Made by a program: the position numbers and the translations under genes
NCBI GenBank assembly: GCA_964383855.1
Contig: CAYLIP010000050.1
Coordinates: 1-17,987 of the forward strand
Length of the DNA: 17,987 bases
Direction: 5' to 3'
Source: CAZHAC01 sp964383855
Lineage (GTDB): Bacteria; Chloroflexota; Dormibacteria; Dormibacterales; Dormibacteraceae
Notes under the pieces: model-generated
What the model was told of the DNA's origin: nothing
Database searches by the model: none
What the model saw: only the letters and a program-made list of their open reading frames with translations
In this document: in pieces, positions 1 to 6,866 of the stretch
Numbering within the stretch: the stretch's first letter is position 1
How the letters are laid out: each line of letters starts with the position of its first letter

Positions 1-1298
1 TCCTGGTTGTTGTACTTGTGCATGCCGTTGCGGCCGCACAGGTGAAGGTTGGGCAGCTCCCGCTCCAGCCAGTCCCGCACCACCGCCAGCTGCTGCTGGT
101 AGTCGTCGTCGTAGACCGGGTAGGCCTTGGGCTGCCGGACGACGGCGCTGTCGACCACCTCCGCCGGCCGGCACATCCCCAGCGCCTCCAGCTCCCGCGT
201 AGCCAGCGCCGCCAGCTCCTCGTCGGTGGACGACCAGAGACCATCGCCCTCGAAGCAGAAGTACTCCAGGCCGATGCACGTCTTGCCGGCGTCGGGGACC
301 ATCTCGGGCGACCAGTTCTTGAAGTTCTGGAGACGGCCCACGCGCACGTCCGGGTCGTGGATGTAGATCCAGTTGTCGGGAAAGACATCGGGCCGGTCGA
401 TCATCAGCGCGACGGTCAGGAAGTCGCGGTAGTCGAGCTGCCGTGCCGCCGCGAGGACCGGCGCCGGAGGCGGCGGATCCAGCTGTTCGACCAGCTCGCG
501 GACCGGCAGCGTGGAGATGAACTGGTCGCCCTCGTAGCGACGGCCGGACGAGGTGGAGACGGCGACGGCCCGGCCCCCGGCGTGATGGACGGCCACCACC
601 CGCTCCCCGTGACGTACCGGATGCCCCGACTCGGCGAGCACCGCCGCCACCCGCTCCCACATCTGGCCCGGTCCCCGGCGCGGGTAGCGGAAGTGGTCGA
701 TCAGGGTCTTGATCACCGCGTCACCGCGTCCGCGCTGGGGCAGCAGCGCCGCTCGGACGGCGCTGACCAGACTCAGGCCCTTGATCCGCTGGGCGGCCCA
801 GTCGGCCGAGAGCTGGCTGGTGGGGATCCCCCAGACCTTTTCCGTGTAGGTCTTGAAGAAGATCCGGAAGAGGCGCCGGCCGAACTGGTTGGTCACCCAG
901 TCCTCCAGCGTCCGCGGCTCGCGCACCGGCCGCAGTCGAGCCCGGGCGTAGCTGGCCAGGCAGAGCACCGTCTCCACGGGGCCCAGGTTGCGCAGCGCGT
1001 TGAAGGCGCGGAGCGGGTAGTCGAAGAAGCGGCCACGGTAGTAGATCCGGCTCAGCCGAGCCCGGGTGAGCAGGTCGTCACCGAGGACCTCGGTCCAGAG
1101 GTCCTCGACCTCCTGGTTCTTGGAGAAGAAGCGGTGGCCGCCGATGTCGAAGCGGTAGCCGTGGTGCTCGACCGTGCGCGCGATCCCGCCGACATAGGTC
1201 GGGTCGGCCTCGAGCACGGTCGAGGGCACGTGGTGCTTGCTGAGCTCGTAGGCGGCGGTGAGACCCGCGGGGCCGGCGCCGAGCACGACGACTTCCAA
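1..1298 (-). CDS. FAD-dependent amine-oxidase-like oxidoreductase (C-terminus cut off by window edge)
   Basis: The protein begins with a classic FAD-binding Rossmann motif, EVVVLGAGPAGLTAAYEL, followed by an acidic strand end and the second dinucleotide-contacting stretch (GGHRFFSKN, about residues 47-55). Later landmarks are a KTYTEKVWGIP segment and, near the window edge, LCGRNGMHKYNNQ, the C-terminal FAD-contacting motif of this group. These place it in the protoporphyrinogen oxidase/UDP-galactopyranose mutase-like superfamily (COG1232 type). Members near sugar genes often have no assigned substrate, and I cannot name one here. About 432 codons are visible and the family is usually about 450-500 residues, so only a short tail is missing. 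The start is TTG at 1298: an in-frame TAG lies 30 bases upstream with no ATG or GTG between. No good ribosome-binding site is seen. The gene diverges from the secreted protein at 1415. Confidence 0.85.
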   Translation of the reverse strand, partial: MEVVVLGAGPAGLTAAYELSKHHVPSTVLEADPTYVGGIARTVEHHGYRFDIGGHRFFSKNQEVEDLWTEVLGDDLLTRARLSRIYYRGRFFDYPLRAFNALRNLGPVETVLCLASYARARLRPVREPRTLEDWVTNQFGRRLFRIFFKTYTEKVWGIPTSQLSADWAAQRIKGLSLVSAVRAALLPQRGRGDAVIKTLIDHFRYPRRGPGQMWERVAAVLAESGHPVRHGERVVAVHHAGGRAVAVSTSSGRRYEGDQFISTLPVRELVEQLDPPPPAPVLAAARQLDYRDFLTVALMIDRPDVFPDNWIYIHDPDVRVGRLQNFKNWSPEMVPDAGKTCIGLEYFCFEGDGLWSSTDEELAALATRELEALGMCRPAEVVDSAVVRQPKAYPVYDDDYQQQLAVVRDWLERELPNLHLCGRNGMHKYNNQ

Positions 1299-1335
1299 GG
1301 GTCGCCAGCGTAAAGGAAGCCGCTACGCGACCGGT

Positions 1336-1391
1336 CGCAAAAGGCCGCTCGCAAAAGGCCGCTCGCAAACGACCGCTCGCAAGAGAGCGGG
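1336..1391. repeat. 14-bp tandem repeat in a divergent intergenic region
   Basis: About four head-to-tail copies of a 14-bp unit (consensus CGCAAAAGGCCGCT) lie at 1336-1349, 1350-1363, 1364-1377 and 1378-1391. The first two are identical, the third has two changes and the fourth is degenerate. The core GCTCGC recurs at 1347, 1361, 1375 and, outside the array, at 1395. The array fills most of the 116-bp gap between the divergent genes at 1298 and 1415. On the minus strand each unit carries a TTGCGA hexamer. It may be a regulator-binding array or simple replication-slippage sequence. Confidence 0.75.
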
Positions 1392-1414
1392 CGGGCTCGC
1401 GTCGGGCTTGACGG

Positions 1415-3556
1415 ATGCCCCGCAACCTCTCCGGCGCCGCGGCCACCCTCCTCCTCCTCCTCGTTCTCCTCAGCGCCACGGCGCCCGCTGCCCCGGTCCA
1501 GGCGGCGACCGTGAGGCACCCGGCCGCGCCGCTCCCGGCCGCCCGGCTCGAGTTCGGCCTGGCCAGCGGGCCCGGCGACCTGGCCTGGATGACCGCCAGC
1601 GGTGTGCCCTGGAAGTACCGGTACACGTACCTGGCCGGCGGCCTGTACAGCAATCCGTGGCCGGCCTGGCAGGACCCGGCCCTTCCGCCCGGACAGTACG
1701 CGCTCGACTACATGACCAGCAGCGGGGCTCACGGTTACATTCCCGTCTTCCCCTACTACATGCTGCTGCAGTCGCACCGGGCGGCGGACGAGGCGACCGA
1801 CGACTACAACAACCTCAACACGCCGAGCCTGATGCGTGATTACTACGCCAACTTCACGCTGCTCATGCAGAAGGCGGCGCAGTACGGCGGGCAGGTCGTC
1901 GTGCAGGTCGAGCCCGACCTCTGGGGCTACCTCCAGCAGCGCTCCGGCAACACTTCGCCGGTCAACGTGAGCGCCAGCGTGGCATCCTCCGGGAGCCCGG
2001 ACGTGGCCGCCTTCGCGAACAACGTCCAGGGTTTCGGGCAGGCGTTGCTCCACCTCCGCGACCTCTATGCGCCCAACGTCGTGATGGCCGTTCACGCCTC
2101 CATGTGGTCGAGCGGGCGCGACCTCGCCACCGACACCGACGCCACGCTCAGCCCGGCCGCCGAGGCCGACAAGACGGCCGCCTTCCTCGGCGCCACCGGC
2201 AATTGGGACGCCGTCTTCAACGACGTCGACGACCACGACGCGGGCTGGTGGGAGGCCACGCAGGCCAACCGGGCGCACTGGTGGGACCGGACCAACGCCT
2301 CGCTGCCCAACTTCGCCCGCTACCTGGCCTGGTTGGCCGAGCTCCGCTCGAAGACGGGCAAGCCGCAGGTGGCCTGGCAGGTGCCGGTCGGCAACCAGTA
2401 CTACCTGACCGAGAACAACACCGCCGGCCACTACCAGGACGACGTCGCCGAGTACTTCATCGGGCACCCCTCCGATCTCTTCAGCGCGGGCCTCGTGGCC
2501 GTGCTCCTGGGTGCCGGCAACGCCGACCAGACGACGCCCTACGACACCATGCATGACGGCGTCACCAACAACGCCGGGGTCCCGACCAGCGATGCCGCCG
2601 GCGCCTGCAACGCCTGCAACACCCACGTCTCCCAGTACGCCGACGACGACGGCGGCTATCTCCGCGTCTTCGTCGGCCAGTACTACTCGGGGCCGCCACC
2701 CCCACCCCCACCCCCGCCCGCGGCGGCGGCCGGGATCTGCGTGCTCGACGGCTGGGGGGGCCTCCACCCGACCGCCGGCGCCTCGATCGGCTGCGCGGGC
2801 GGATCGGCGTACTGGCCGGGCTGGGACATCGCGCGAGCGGTCGCCCTCTTCGCCGACGGCGGCGGCGGCTACGTGCTCGACGGCTGGGGCGGCCTGCACC
2901 AGTTCGGCAGCGGACGCCCGGTCGCCTCCGGCGCCTACTGGCCGGGCTGGGACATCGCGCGGGCCGTGGCCCTGGCGCCCTGGGCCACCGCATCCGACCC
3001 CGAAGGCTGGGTGCTCGACGGCTGGGGCGGGATCCACGCCTTCGGCGGCGCCCCGGCGATCACGGCCCCGGCCTACTGGCCGGGCTGGGACATCGCCCAC
3101 GGGCTGGTGATCGGTCCGGGGTCGACCCGCGCCTCCGTCTGGGGCTACACGCTGGACGGCTACGGAGGCCTTCACCCGTTCGGCGGAGCCGCCCCCGCCG
3201 CACACGCCGCCTACTGGAACGGCTGGGACATCGCCCGTGCCGTCCAGCTGGCACCGTCCAGCACTGCGGCCGCGCCCGGCGGCTACGTGCTCGACGGATT
3301 CGGCGGCGTCCACGGCTTTGGCTCCGCAACCCCGGCGCCCTCGCTCACCGGCTACTGGCCGAACTGGGACATCGCCCGCGGGCTCACGCTGGCGCCGGGA
3401 TCAGGTTCGGCGGGCTACGTGCTCGACGGCTGGGGCGGCCTGCACCCCTTCGGCGGCGCGCCTCCGCTCAGCGTGAGCGCGTACTGGCCGAACTGGGACA
3501 TCGCTCACGCGGCGGCCACATCCGGCGCGGGCTCCGCCTGGGGCCGGCGGCGCTAA
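1415..3556 (+). CDS. Secreted TIM-barrel-like putative glycoside hydrolase with C-terminal six-repeat propeller-like domain
   Basis: The 713-residue product has a signal peptide (leucine-rich core LLLLLVLLSATAPAAP, cleavage likely after VQA, about residue 30). A globular region follows at about 35-425. It contains VVVQVEPDLWGYLQ (Glu166 and Asp168 at the end of a predicted beta strand), NDVDDHDAGWWE (around residue 270) and KPQVAWQVPVGNQYY. Acidic residues at strand ends with many exposed aromatics look like a clan-A (beta/alpha)8 glycoside hydrolase, but I cannot assign a GH family. A CNAC cysteine pair lies near 396-399. A run of nine prolines links it to six blades with the core VLDGWGG...YWPGWDIAR. 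Blade 1 has its own pair of cysteines. The ATG at 1415 gives the signal peptide directly; no strong ribosome-binding site is visible. Export is well supported, catalysis is inferred and the substrate is unknown. Confidence 0.85.
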   Translation: MPRNLSGAAATLLLLLVLLSATAPAAPVQAATVRHPAAPLPAARLEFGLASGPGDLAWMTASGVPWKYRYTYLAGGLYSNPWPAWQDPALPPGQYALDYMTSSGAHGYIPVFPYYMLLQSHRAADEATDDYNNLNTPSLMRDYYANFTLLMQKAAQYGGQVVVQVEPDLWGYLQQRSGNTSPVNVSASVASSGSPDVAAFANNVQGFGQALLHLRDLYAPNVVMAVHASMWSSGRDLATDTDATLSPAAEADKTAAFLGATGNWDAVFNDVDDHDAGWWEATQANRAHWWDRTNASLPNFARYLAWLAELRSKTGKPQVAWQVPVGNQYYLTENNTAGHYQDDVAEYFIGHPSDLFSAGLVAVLLGAGNADQTTPYDTMHDGVTNNAGVPTSDAAGACNACNTHVSQYADDDGGYLRVFVGQYYSGPPPPPPPPPAAAAGICVLDGWGGLHPTAGASIGCAGGSAYWPGWDIARAVALFADGGGGYVLDGWGGLHQFGSGRPVASGAYWPGWDIARAVALAPWATASDPEGWVLDGWGGIHAFGGAPAITAPAYWPGWDIAHGLVIGPGSTRASVWGYTLDGYGGLHPFGGAAPAAHAAYWNGWDIARAVQLAPSSTAAAPGGYVLDGFGGVHGFGSATPAPSLTGYWPNWDIARGLTLAPGSGSAGYVLDGWGGLHPFGGAPPLSVSAYWPNWDIAHAAATSGAGSAWGRRR
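2732..3553 (+). repeat. Six coding repeats of the WGG/WDIA blade (putative glycoside hydrolase)
   Basis: Six units of about 43-46 residues begin at ICVLDGWGG and end at the C-terminus. Each has an aliphatic-LDG-aromatic-GG-aliphatic-H start, an FGG/FGS turn and the signature YW-x-[GN]-WDIA-[RH]. The DNA of the YWPGWDIA core is nearly the same in several units. Size and pattern fit one four-stranded propeller blade per repeat. That fold is inferred, not shown. Confidence 0.8.
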
Positions 3557-3580
3557 GGGCCCGACAAAGGCTCAAGGAAC

Positions 3581-3631
3581 GGCCCCAGAAACCGCCCGCG
3601 CGGCGGCTGGCGGGCCTTCTGAGGAGGGGCC
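3581..3631 (+). terminator. Possible terminator hairpin after the putative glycoside hydrolase gene
   Basis: Nested inverted repeats lie 25 bases past the stop. GGCCCC (3581-3586) pairs with GGGGCC (3626-3631), enclosing GCCCGC (3594-3599) pairing with GCGGGC (3610-3615). There is no T-run after it, so it is not a textbook intrinsic terminator. In DNA this GC-rich such pairing can also arise by chance. Confidence 0.35.
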
Positions 3632-3646
3632 GGTCGCAGGAATCGA

Positions 3647-3682
3647 CGCGTGACTCCGTTCTGATCACGCGGTGACGGTGAC
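3647..3682. promoter_or_regulatory. Candidate operator: inverted repeat plus GTGAC direct repeats upstream of a promoter
   Basis: CGCGTGA (3647-3653) and TCACGCG (3665-3671) form a perfect 7-bp inverted repeat with an 11-base centre. It is followed directly by GGTGACGGTGAC (3671-3682), two tandem copies of the same GTGAC half-site. The array ends two bases before the -35 box at 3685. Repeated half-sites next to a promoter suggest a transcription factor site, but no regulator can be named. Confidence 0.4.
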
Positions 3683-3684
3683 TC

Positions 3685-3713
3685 TTTACAAGCCTTTGGC
3701 AACGCGCAATAGT
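3685..3713 (+). promoter_or_regulatory. Sigma70-type promoter for the EXORDIUM-like gene
   Basis: TTTACA (3685-3690) is separated by 17 bases from AATAGT (3708-3713), matching 5/6 and 4/6 of the consensus hexamers with ideal spacing. The predicted start site, near 3720, gives a leader of about 25 bases before the ATG at 3745. The stretch is clearly less GC-rich than its surroundings. Confidence 0.55.
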
Positions 3714-3744
3714 GCGCTTTCCCGGTCCTGAACACAGTCCTCGC

Positions 3745-5346
3745 ATGCGTTTCCGCACACTTCTCATCGCAGGGTCGCTACCGGCGCTCGTGCTCACGGC
3801 GCTGCCTACCTCAGCCGCCGCTGCGAGCGTCCATGGCCATCACGACGTGCTCAAGCCCGGAGGCGGCGCCTCGACATCGACCACCGCCTCGACCGCGCCG
3901 CTGCAGTTCGGCGGCGGCAGCGTCCTGGTCGCCCCGGCCGCCTACATCGTGTTCTGGGGATCCGAGTGGCAGAACGGCTTCACCGATTCCGGCGGCCACT
4001 CGAGCTCGCAGGCGCAGAACTACTTCTCGACCTTCCTGAGCGATTCCGGCGGGAGCGCGTGGCAGGGCACGACCACCGAGTACTGCCAGGGTGTCTCCGC
4101 GGGGGCCAGTTCCTGCTCAGGCGGCCAGGCCATCACCAATCCCGCCGGGCGCCTGCTCGGCACCTGGGTGGACGGGGCGTCACCGGCTCCGTCTTCGCCC
4201 ACCGACGCGCAGATCCAGGCCGAGGCCCAGAACGCCGCGCAGCACTTCAACGGCGGCAGCAACACCGTGTACTTCGTGCTGACGCCTTCCGGCAAGTCGG
4301 AGAGCGGCTTCGGCTCGCAGTGGTGCGCCTGGCACAGCGGCACCGGGTCCCTGGCCTACGCCTACATCCCGTACATGCCTGACGCGGGTGCCTCGTGCGG
4401 CCGCAACTCCGTCAACGGCAGCACCGACGCCTTCGGCCACGGCTGGTTCGACGGCTACTCGATCGTCGGCGGCCACGAGTACCTGGAGGCGATCACCGAC
4501 CCCTACCCGAACGGCGGCTGGGTCGACTCGGGCGGCCAGGAGAATGCCGACAAGTGCCAGTGGAGCAGCACCTGGCCGGCCACCAACCAGGCCATCGGAG
4601 GCCACACCTTCGCGGTGCAGCCGATGTGGAGCAACCGCGCCGGCGGCTGCGTCTTCTCGGCACCCGCCCCGCCGCCGGCCTGCGGCACCAGCACCAGCAC
4701 CTGCGGCTACGACATCCTGACCGCGGGCGGCGGGATCTACACCTTCGGCAGCGCGACTTACCACGGCAACCTGATCGACCACGGCTATCCCGGTCCGGCG
4801 GTCGGCCTGGCCGTGATGCCGGACGGCGGCGGCTACCAGATCCTCACCGCCGGCGGCGGCCTCTACAGTTTCGGCTCCGCGGCCGGCCACTACTACGGCA
4901 ACCTGATCGACCACGGCTATCCCGGCCCGGCGGTGGCGATCGCCATGATGCCCGACGGCAACGGCTACCAGATCCTCACCGCCGGGGGCGGCCTCTACAG
5001 CTTCGGATCGGCGGCCGGCCATTACTACGGCAACCTGATCGACCACGGTTATCCCGGGCCCGCCATCGGCCTGGCCATGATGCCCGATGGCAACGGATAC
5101 GCCATCCTCACCGCCGGCGGCGGCCTTTACAGCTTCGGATCGGCGGCCGGCCACTACTACGGCAACCTGATCGACCATGGCTACCCGGGGCCGGCGGCCG
5201 CGATCGCCATGACCCGCTCCGGCAGCGGCTACTCGATCCTCACGCGGGCGGGCGGCATCTACAGCTTCGGCGATGCGACCTACTTCGGCAACCTGATCGA
5301 CCACGGCTACCCGGGGCCCGCGGTCTCCCTGGCCAACACGCCCTGA
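3745..5346 (+). CDS. Secreted EXORDIUM-like protein with HEYLE motif and five C-terminal repeats
   Basis: The start is the ATG at 3745 because it begins the signal peptide (MRFRTLLIAGSLPALVLTAL, cleavage after about residue 27) and follows a good promoter; a GTG at 3712 would overlap the -10 box. The mature domain (about residues 50-305) starts with VLVAPAAYIVFWGSEW. It contains HEYLEAITDPYPNGGW (His244, Glu245, Glu248, Asp252), then a cysteine-containing ENADKC segment and GGCVF. This layout resembles bacterial relatives of plant phosphate-induced/EXORDIUM proteins. HExxE followed by D could be a metal site, but a protease activity is not established. After a proline/cysteine linker come five repeats of type GYQILTAGGGLYSFGSA. 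The stop lies 65 bases before the L,D-transpeptidase start, so the two genes are probably co-transcribed. Family assignment is moderate; export and the repeats are secure. Confidence 0.82.
   Translation: MRFRTLLIAGSLPALVLTALPTSAAAASVHGHHDVLKPGGGASTSTTASTAPLQFGGGSVLVAPAAYIVFWGSEWQNGFTDSGGHSSSQAQNYFSTFLSDSGGSAWQGTTTEYCQGVSAGASSCSGGQAITNPAGRLLGTWVDGASPAPSSPTDAQIQAEAQNAAQHFNGGSNTVYFVLTPSGKSESGFGSQWCAWHSGTGSLAYAYIPYMPDAGASCGRNSVNGSTDAFGHGWFDGYSIVGGHEYLEAITDPYPNGGWVDSGGQENADKCQWSSTWPATNQAIGGHTFAVQPMWSNRAGGCVFSAPAPPPACGTSTSTCGYDILTAGGGIYTFGSATYHGNLIDHGYPGPAVGLAVMPDGGGYQILTAGGGLYSFGSAAGHYYGNLIDHGYPGPAVAIAMMPDGNGYQILTAGGGLYSFGSAAGHYYGNLIDHGYPGPAIGLAMMPDGNGYAILTAGGGLYSFGSAAGHYYGNLIDHGYPGPAAAIAMTRSGSGYSILTRAGGIYSFGDATYFGNLIDHGYPGPAVSLANTP
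4705..5343 (+). repeat. Five near-identical coding repeats, 132-bp unit
   Basis: Units lie at 4705-4830 (126 bp), 4831-4962, 4963-5094 and 5095-5226 (132 bp each) and 5227-5343 (partial, up to the stop). The central three differ at few bases and share the protein core SFGSAAGHYYGNLIDHGYPG. The outer two lack the AGHY insertion (SATYHGN, DATYFGN). This DNA similarity is much higher than among the WGG repeats of neighbouring genes and points to recent tandem expansion or gene conversion. Confidence 0.9.
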
Positions 5347-5411
5347 TGGGACGGTCCGGCGGCGAGAGCGGCACGGCTGCTTCTTGCCGCCGCCGGGGGC
5401 GGACGGATAGC

Positions 5412-6866
5412 ATGCCGCCGGTGTCTGGGCTCCGAGGTCGATTGCCGGGTCGATCAGGGGTCCTGGCCTGGCTGGCCGCGGTCCTCACGGGCACGTTCCT
5501 GGTGGGGGCTTCGGCGGTGCCCACCCACGCTGACACCGCCAGCGGGTCGCGCACCTCGCCGACCCCGATGCCCAGCCCATCGGCAGCCCCGGCTCCCCCC
5601 GCGCGGCGCGCCCTCCCGGACAACCAGTCGCAGCTGTACGTGCTCGACGGCTGGGGCGGAGTCCACTCCGTCAACGGCTCACCGGCGCTGGCCACCTCCG
5701 CCTACTGGCAGGGCTGGGACATCGCGCGCGGCCTGGCCATGCTTCCGACCGGGACCGGCGGCCTGGTGCTGGACGGCTGGGGCGGGCTGCACGCCGTCGG
5801 ATCGGGCGTTTCCCAGCCGGCGCCCTCCGGCTACTGGACGAACTGGGACATCGCGCGCTCGATCGCCCTGGCACCGTGGGCCACCGCCTCGGCGCCGGCC
5901 GGCTGGACCCTCGATGGGTGGGGCGGGATCCATCCCTTCGGCGGCGCGCCCGCGATCGCCCTGCCCACCTACTGGCGCGGGTGGGACATCGCCCGCCAGA
6001 TCGTGGTCAGCCCCGACAGCACGACGAGCGCGGTCTCGGGTTATGTGCTCGACGGCTGGGGCGGCCTCCACGCCTTCGGCGGCGCTGCCGCCATCCCGGC
6101 GCCGGCCTACTGGCCGAACTGGGACATCGCCCGGGGCGTGTCGCTGCTCCCCACGTCCACGGCTGCCGCTCCGGCCGGCTACGTGGTGGACGGCTGGGGC
6201 GGCCTGCACGCCTTCGGCTCCTCGACGCCGGCGCCCACCGGCTACACCTATTGGCCCGGGTGGGACATCGCCCGGGGGGTCGTCTCCTGGACGCAGGGCG
6301 CCGGAGGCTGGGTGCTCGACGGCTGGGGCGGCGTCCACAGCTTCAGCGGGGCGCCGGCGGCAACCGGCGCCGCCTACTGGCGCGGCTGGGACATCGCCCG
6401 GGGCATGGCGGGACCCGGTTCGGCGGGCGATGCCCGGACCCCGCCGCCACCGCCGCCGGTCAAGCGGAAGATCGTCGTCAGCCTCTCGCTTCAGCACCTC
6501 TGGGCGTGGGAAGGAGACCGCCTCTTCCTGGAGACCGACGTCACCACCGGCCGCCCCGAGCTGCCGACGCCGGTCGGCGACTTCCACATCTTCTACAGGG
6601 CCTCGCCCTACCAGATGATCTCCCCCTGGCCACCGGGAAGCCCCTACTACTACCCACCGACCTGGATCGCCTACGCCATGGAGTTCATCGATGGCGGCTA
6701 CTTCCTGCACGACGCTCCCTGGCGGACATGGTTCGGACCCGGCTCCGAGTACTACGGCGACGGCACGCACGGCTGCGTCAACGTGCCCGGTGGCCAGGGC
6801 TGGGGACCCGTCGCAGCCCTCTGGAACTGGGCCCAGATCGGCGATGAAGTGGTGGTCCAGAACTGA
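5412..6866 (+). CDS. Secreted L,D-transpeptidase (YkuD domain) with N-terminal six-repeat propeller-like domain
   Basis: The 484-residue product has a signal peptide (hydrophobic core VLAWLAAVLTGTFLVGASA), a Pro/Ser/Thr linker, six WGG/WDIA repeats (about residues 75-340) and a run of six prolines at 344-349. A C-terminal YkuD domain follows from about 351, starting RKIVVSLSLQHLWAWEGDRL. Its active site is present: HDAPWR (His433) and THGCVN with catalytic Cys455. Such enzymes form 3-3 cross-links in peptidoglycan or attach proteins to it outside the membrane. The ATG at 5412 has a purine-rich GGGGGCGGA upstream and a normal signal peptide. An ATG at 5346 overlapping the previous stop (TGATG) would add 22 residues. 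It is likely in one transcript with the genes on both sides. In most L,D-transpeptidases any accessory domain is a small LysM or Ig-like one; a propeller-like partner is unusual. Confidence 0.9.
   Translation: MPPVSGLRGRLPGRSGVLAWLAAVLTGTFLVGASAVPTHADTASGSRTSPTPMPSPSAAPAPPARRALPDNQSQLYVLDGWGGVHSVNGSPALATSAYWQGWDIARGLAMLPTGTGGLVLDGWGGLHAVGSGVSQPAPSGYWTNWDIARSIALAPWATASAPAGWTLDGWGGIHPFGGAPAIALPTYWRGWDIARQIVVSPDSTTSAVSGYVLDGWGGLHAFGGAAAIPAPAYWPNWDIARGVSLLPTSTAAAPAGYVVDGWGGLHAFGSSTPAPTGYTYWPGWDIARGVVSWTQGAGGWVLDGWGGVHSFSGAPAATGAAYWRGWDIARGMAGPGSAGDARTPPPPPPVKRKIVVSLSLQHLWAWEGDRLFLETDVTTGRPELPTPVGDFHIFYRASPYQMISPWPPGSPYYYPPTWIAYAMEFIDGGYFLHDAPWRTWFGPGSEYYGDGTHGCVNVPGGQGWGPVAALWNWAQIGDEVVVQN
5634..6430 (+). 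repeat. Six coding repeats of the WGG/WDIA blade (L,D-transpeptidase)
   Basis: Units start at LYVLDGWGGVH, GLVLDGWGGLH, GWTLDGWGGIH, GYVLDGWGGLH, GYVVDGWGGLH and GWVLDGWGGVH, each ending near WDIAR. Unit 2 ends in LAPWATA and unit 3 contains HPFGGAPAIALPTYWRGWD. Both features recur at the same positions in the C39 gene. Confidence 0.85.

Noticed and set aside
1408..1413. TTGACG hexamer just before the ATG at 1415
   Set aside because: A -35 box here would start transcription inside the coding region; no matching -10 fits the gene.
1052..3313. 753-codon open frame on the minus strand
   Set aside because: It is antisense to the signal-peptide protein at 1415-3556 and crosses into the oxidoreductase in the wrong frame. 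Its sequence is Ala/Gly/Arg/Val-rich with no domain; it is a product of high GC and the coding repeats.
4705..5343. Tandem repeats considered as a CRISPR array
   Set aside because: The units are 126-132 bp, in frame within a coding region, with no unique spacers.
5346..5411. ATG at 5346 (TGATG overlap) as start of the L,D-transpeptidase
   Set aside because: It would put 22 polar residues before the signal peptide and has no ribosome-binding site. ATG 5412 has a purine-rich site and a normal signal peptide, though coupling cannot be fully excluded.
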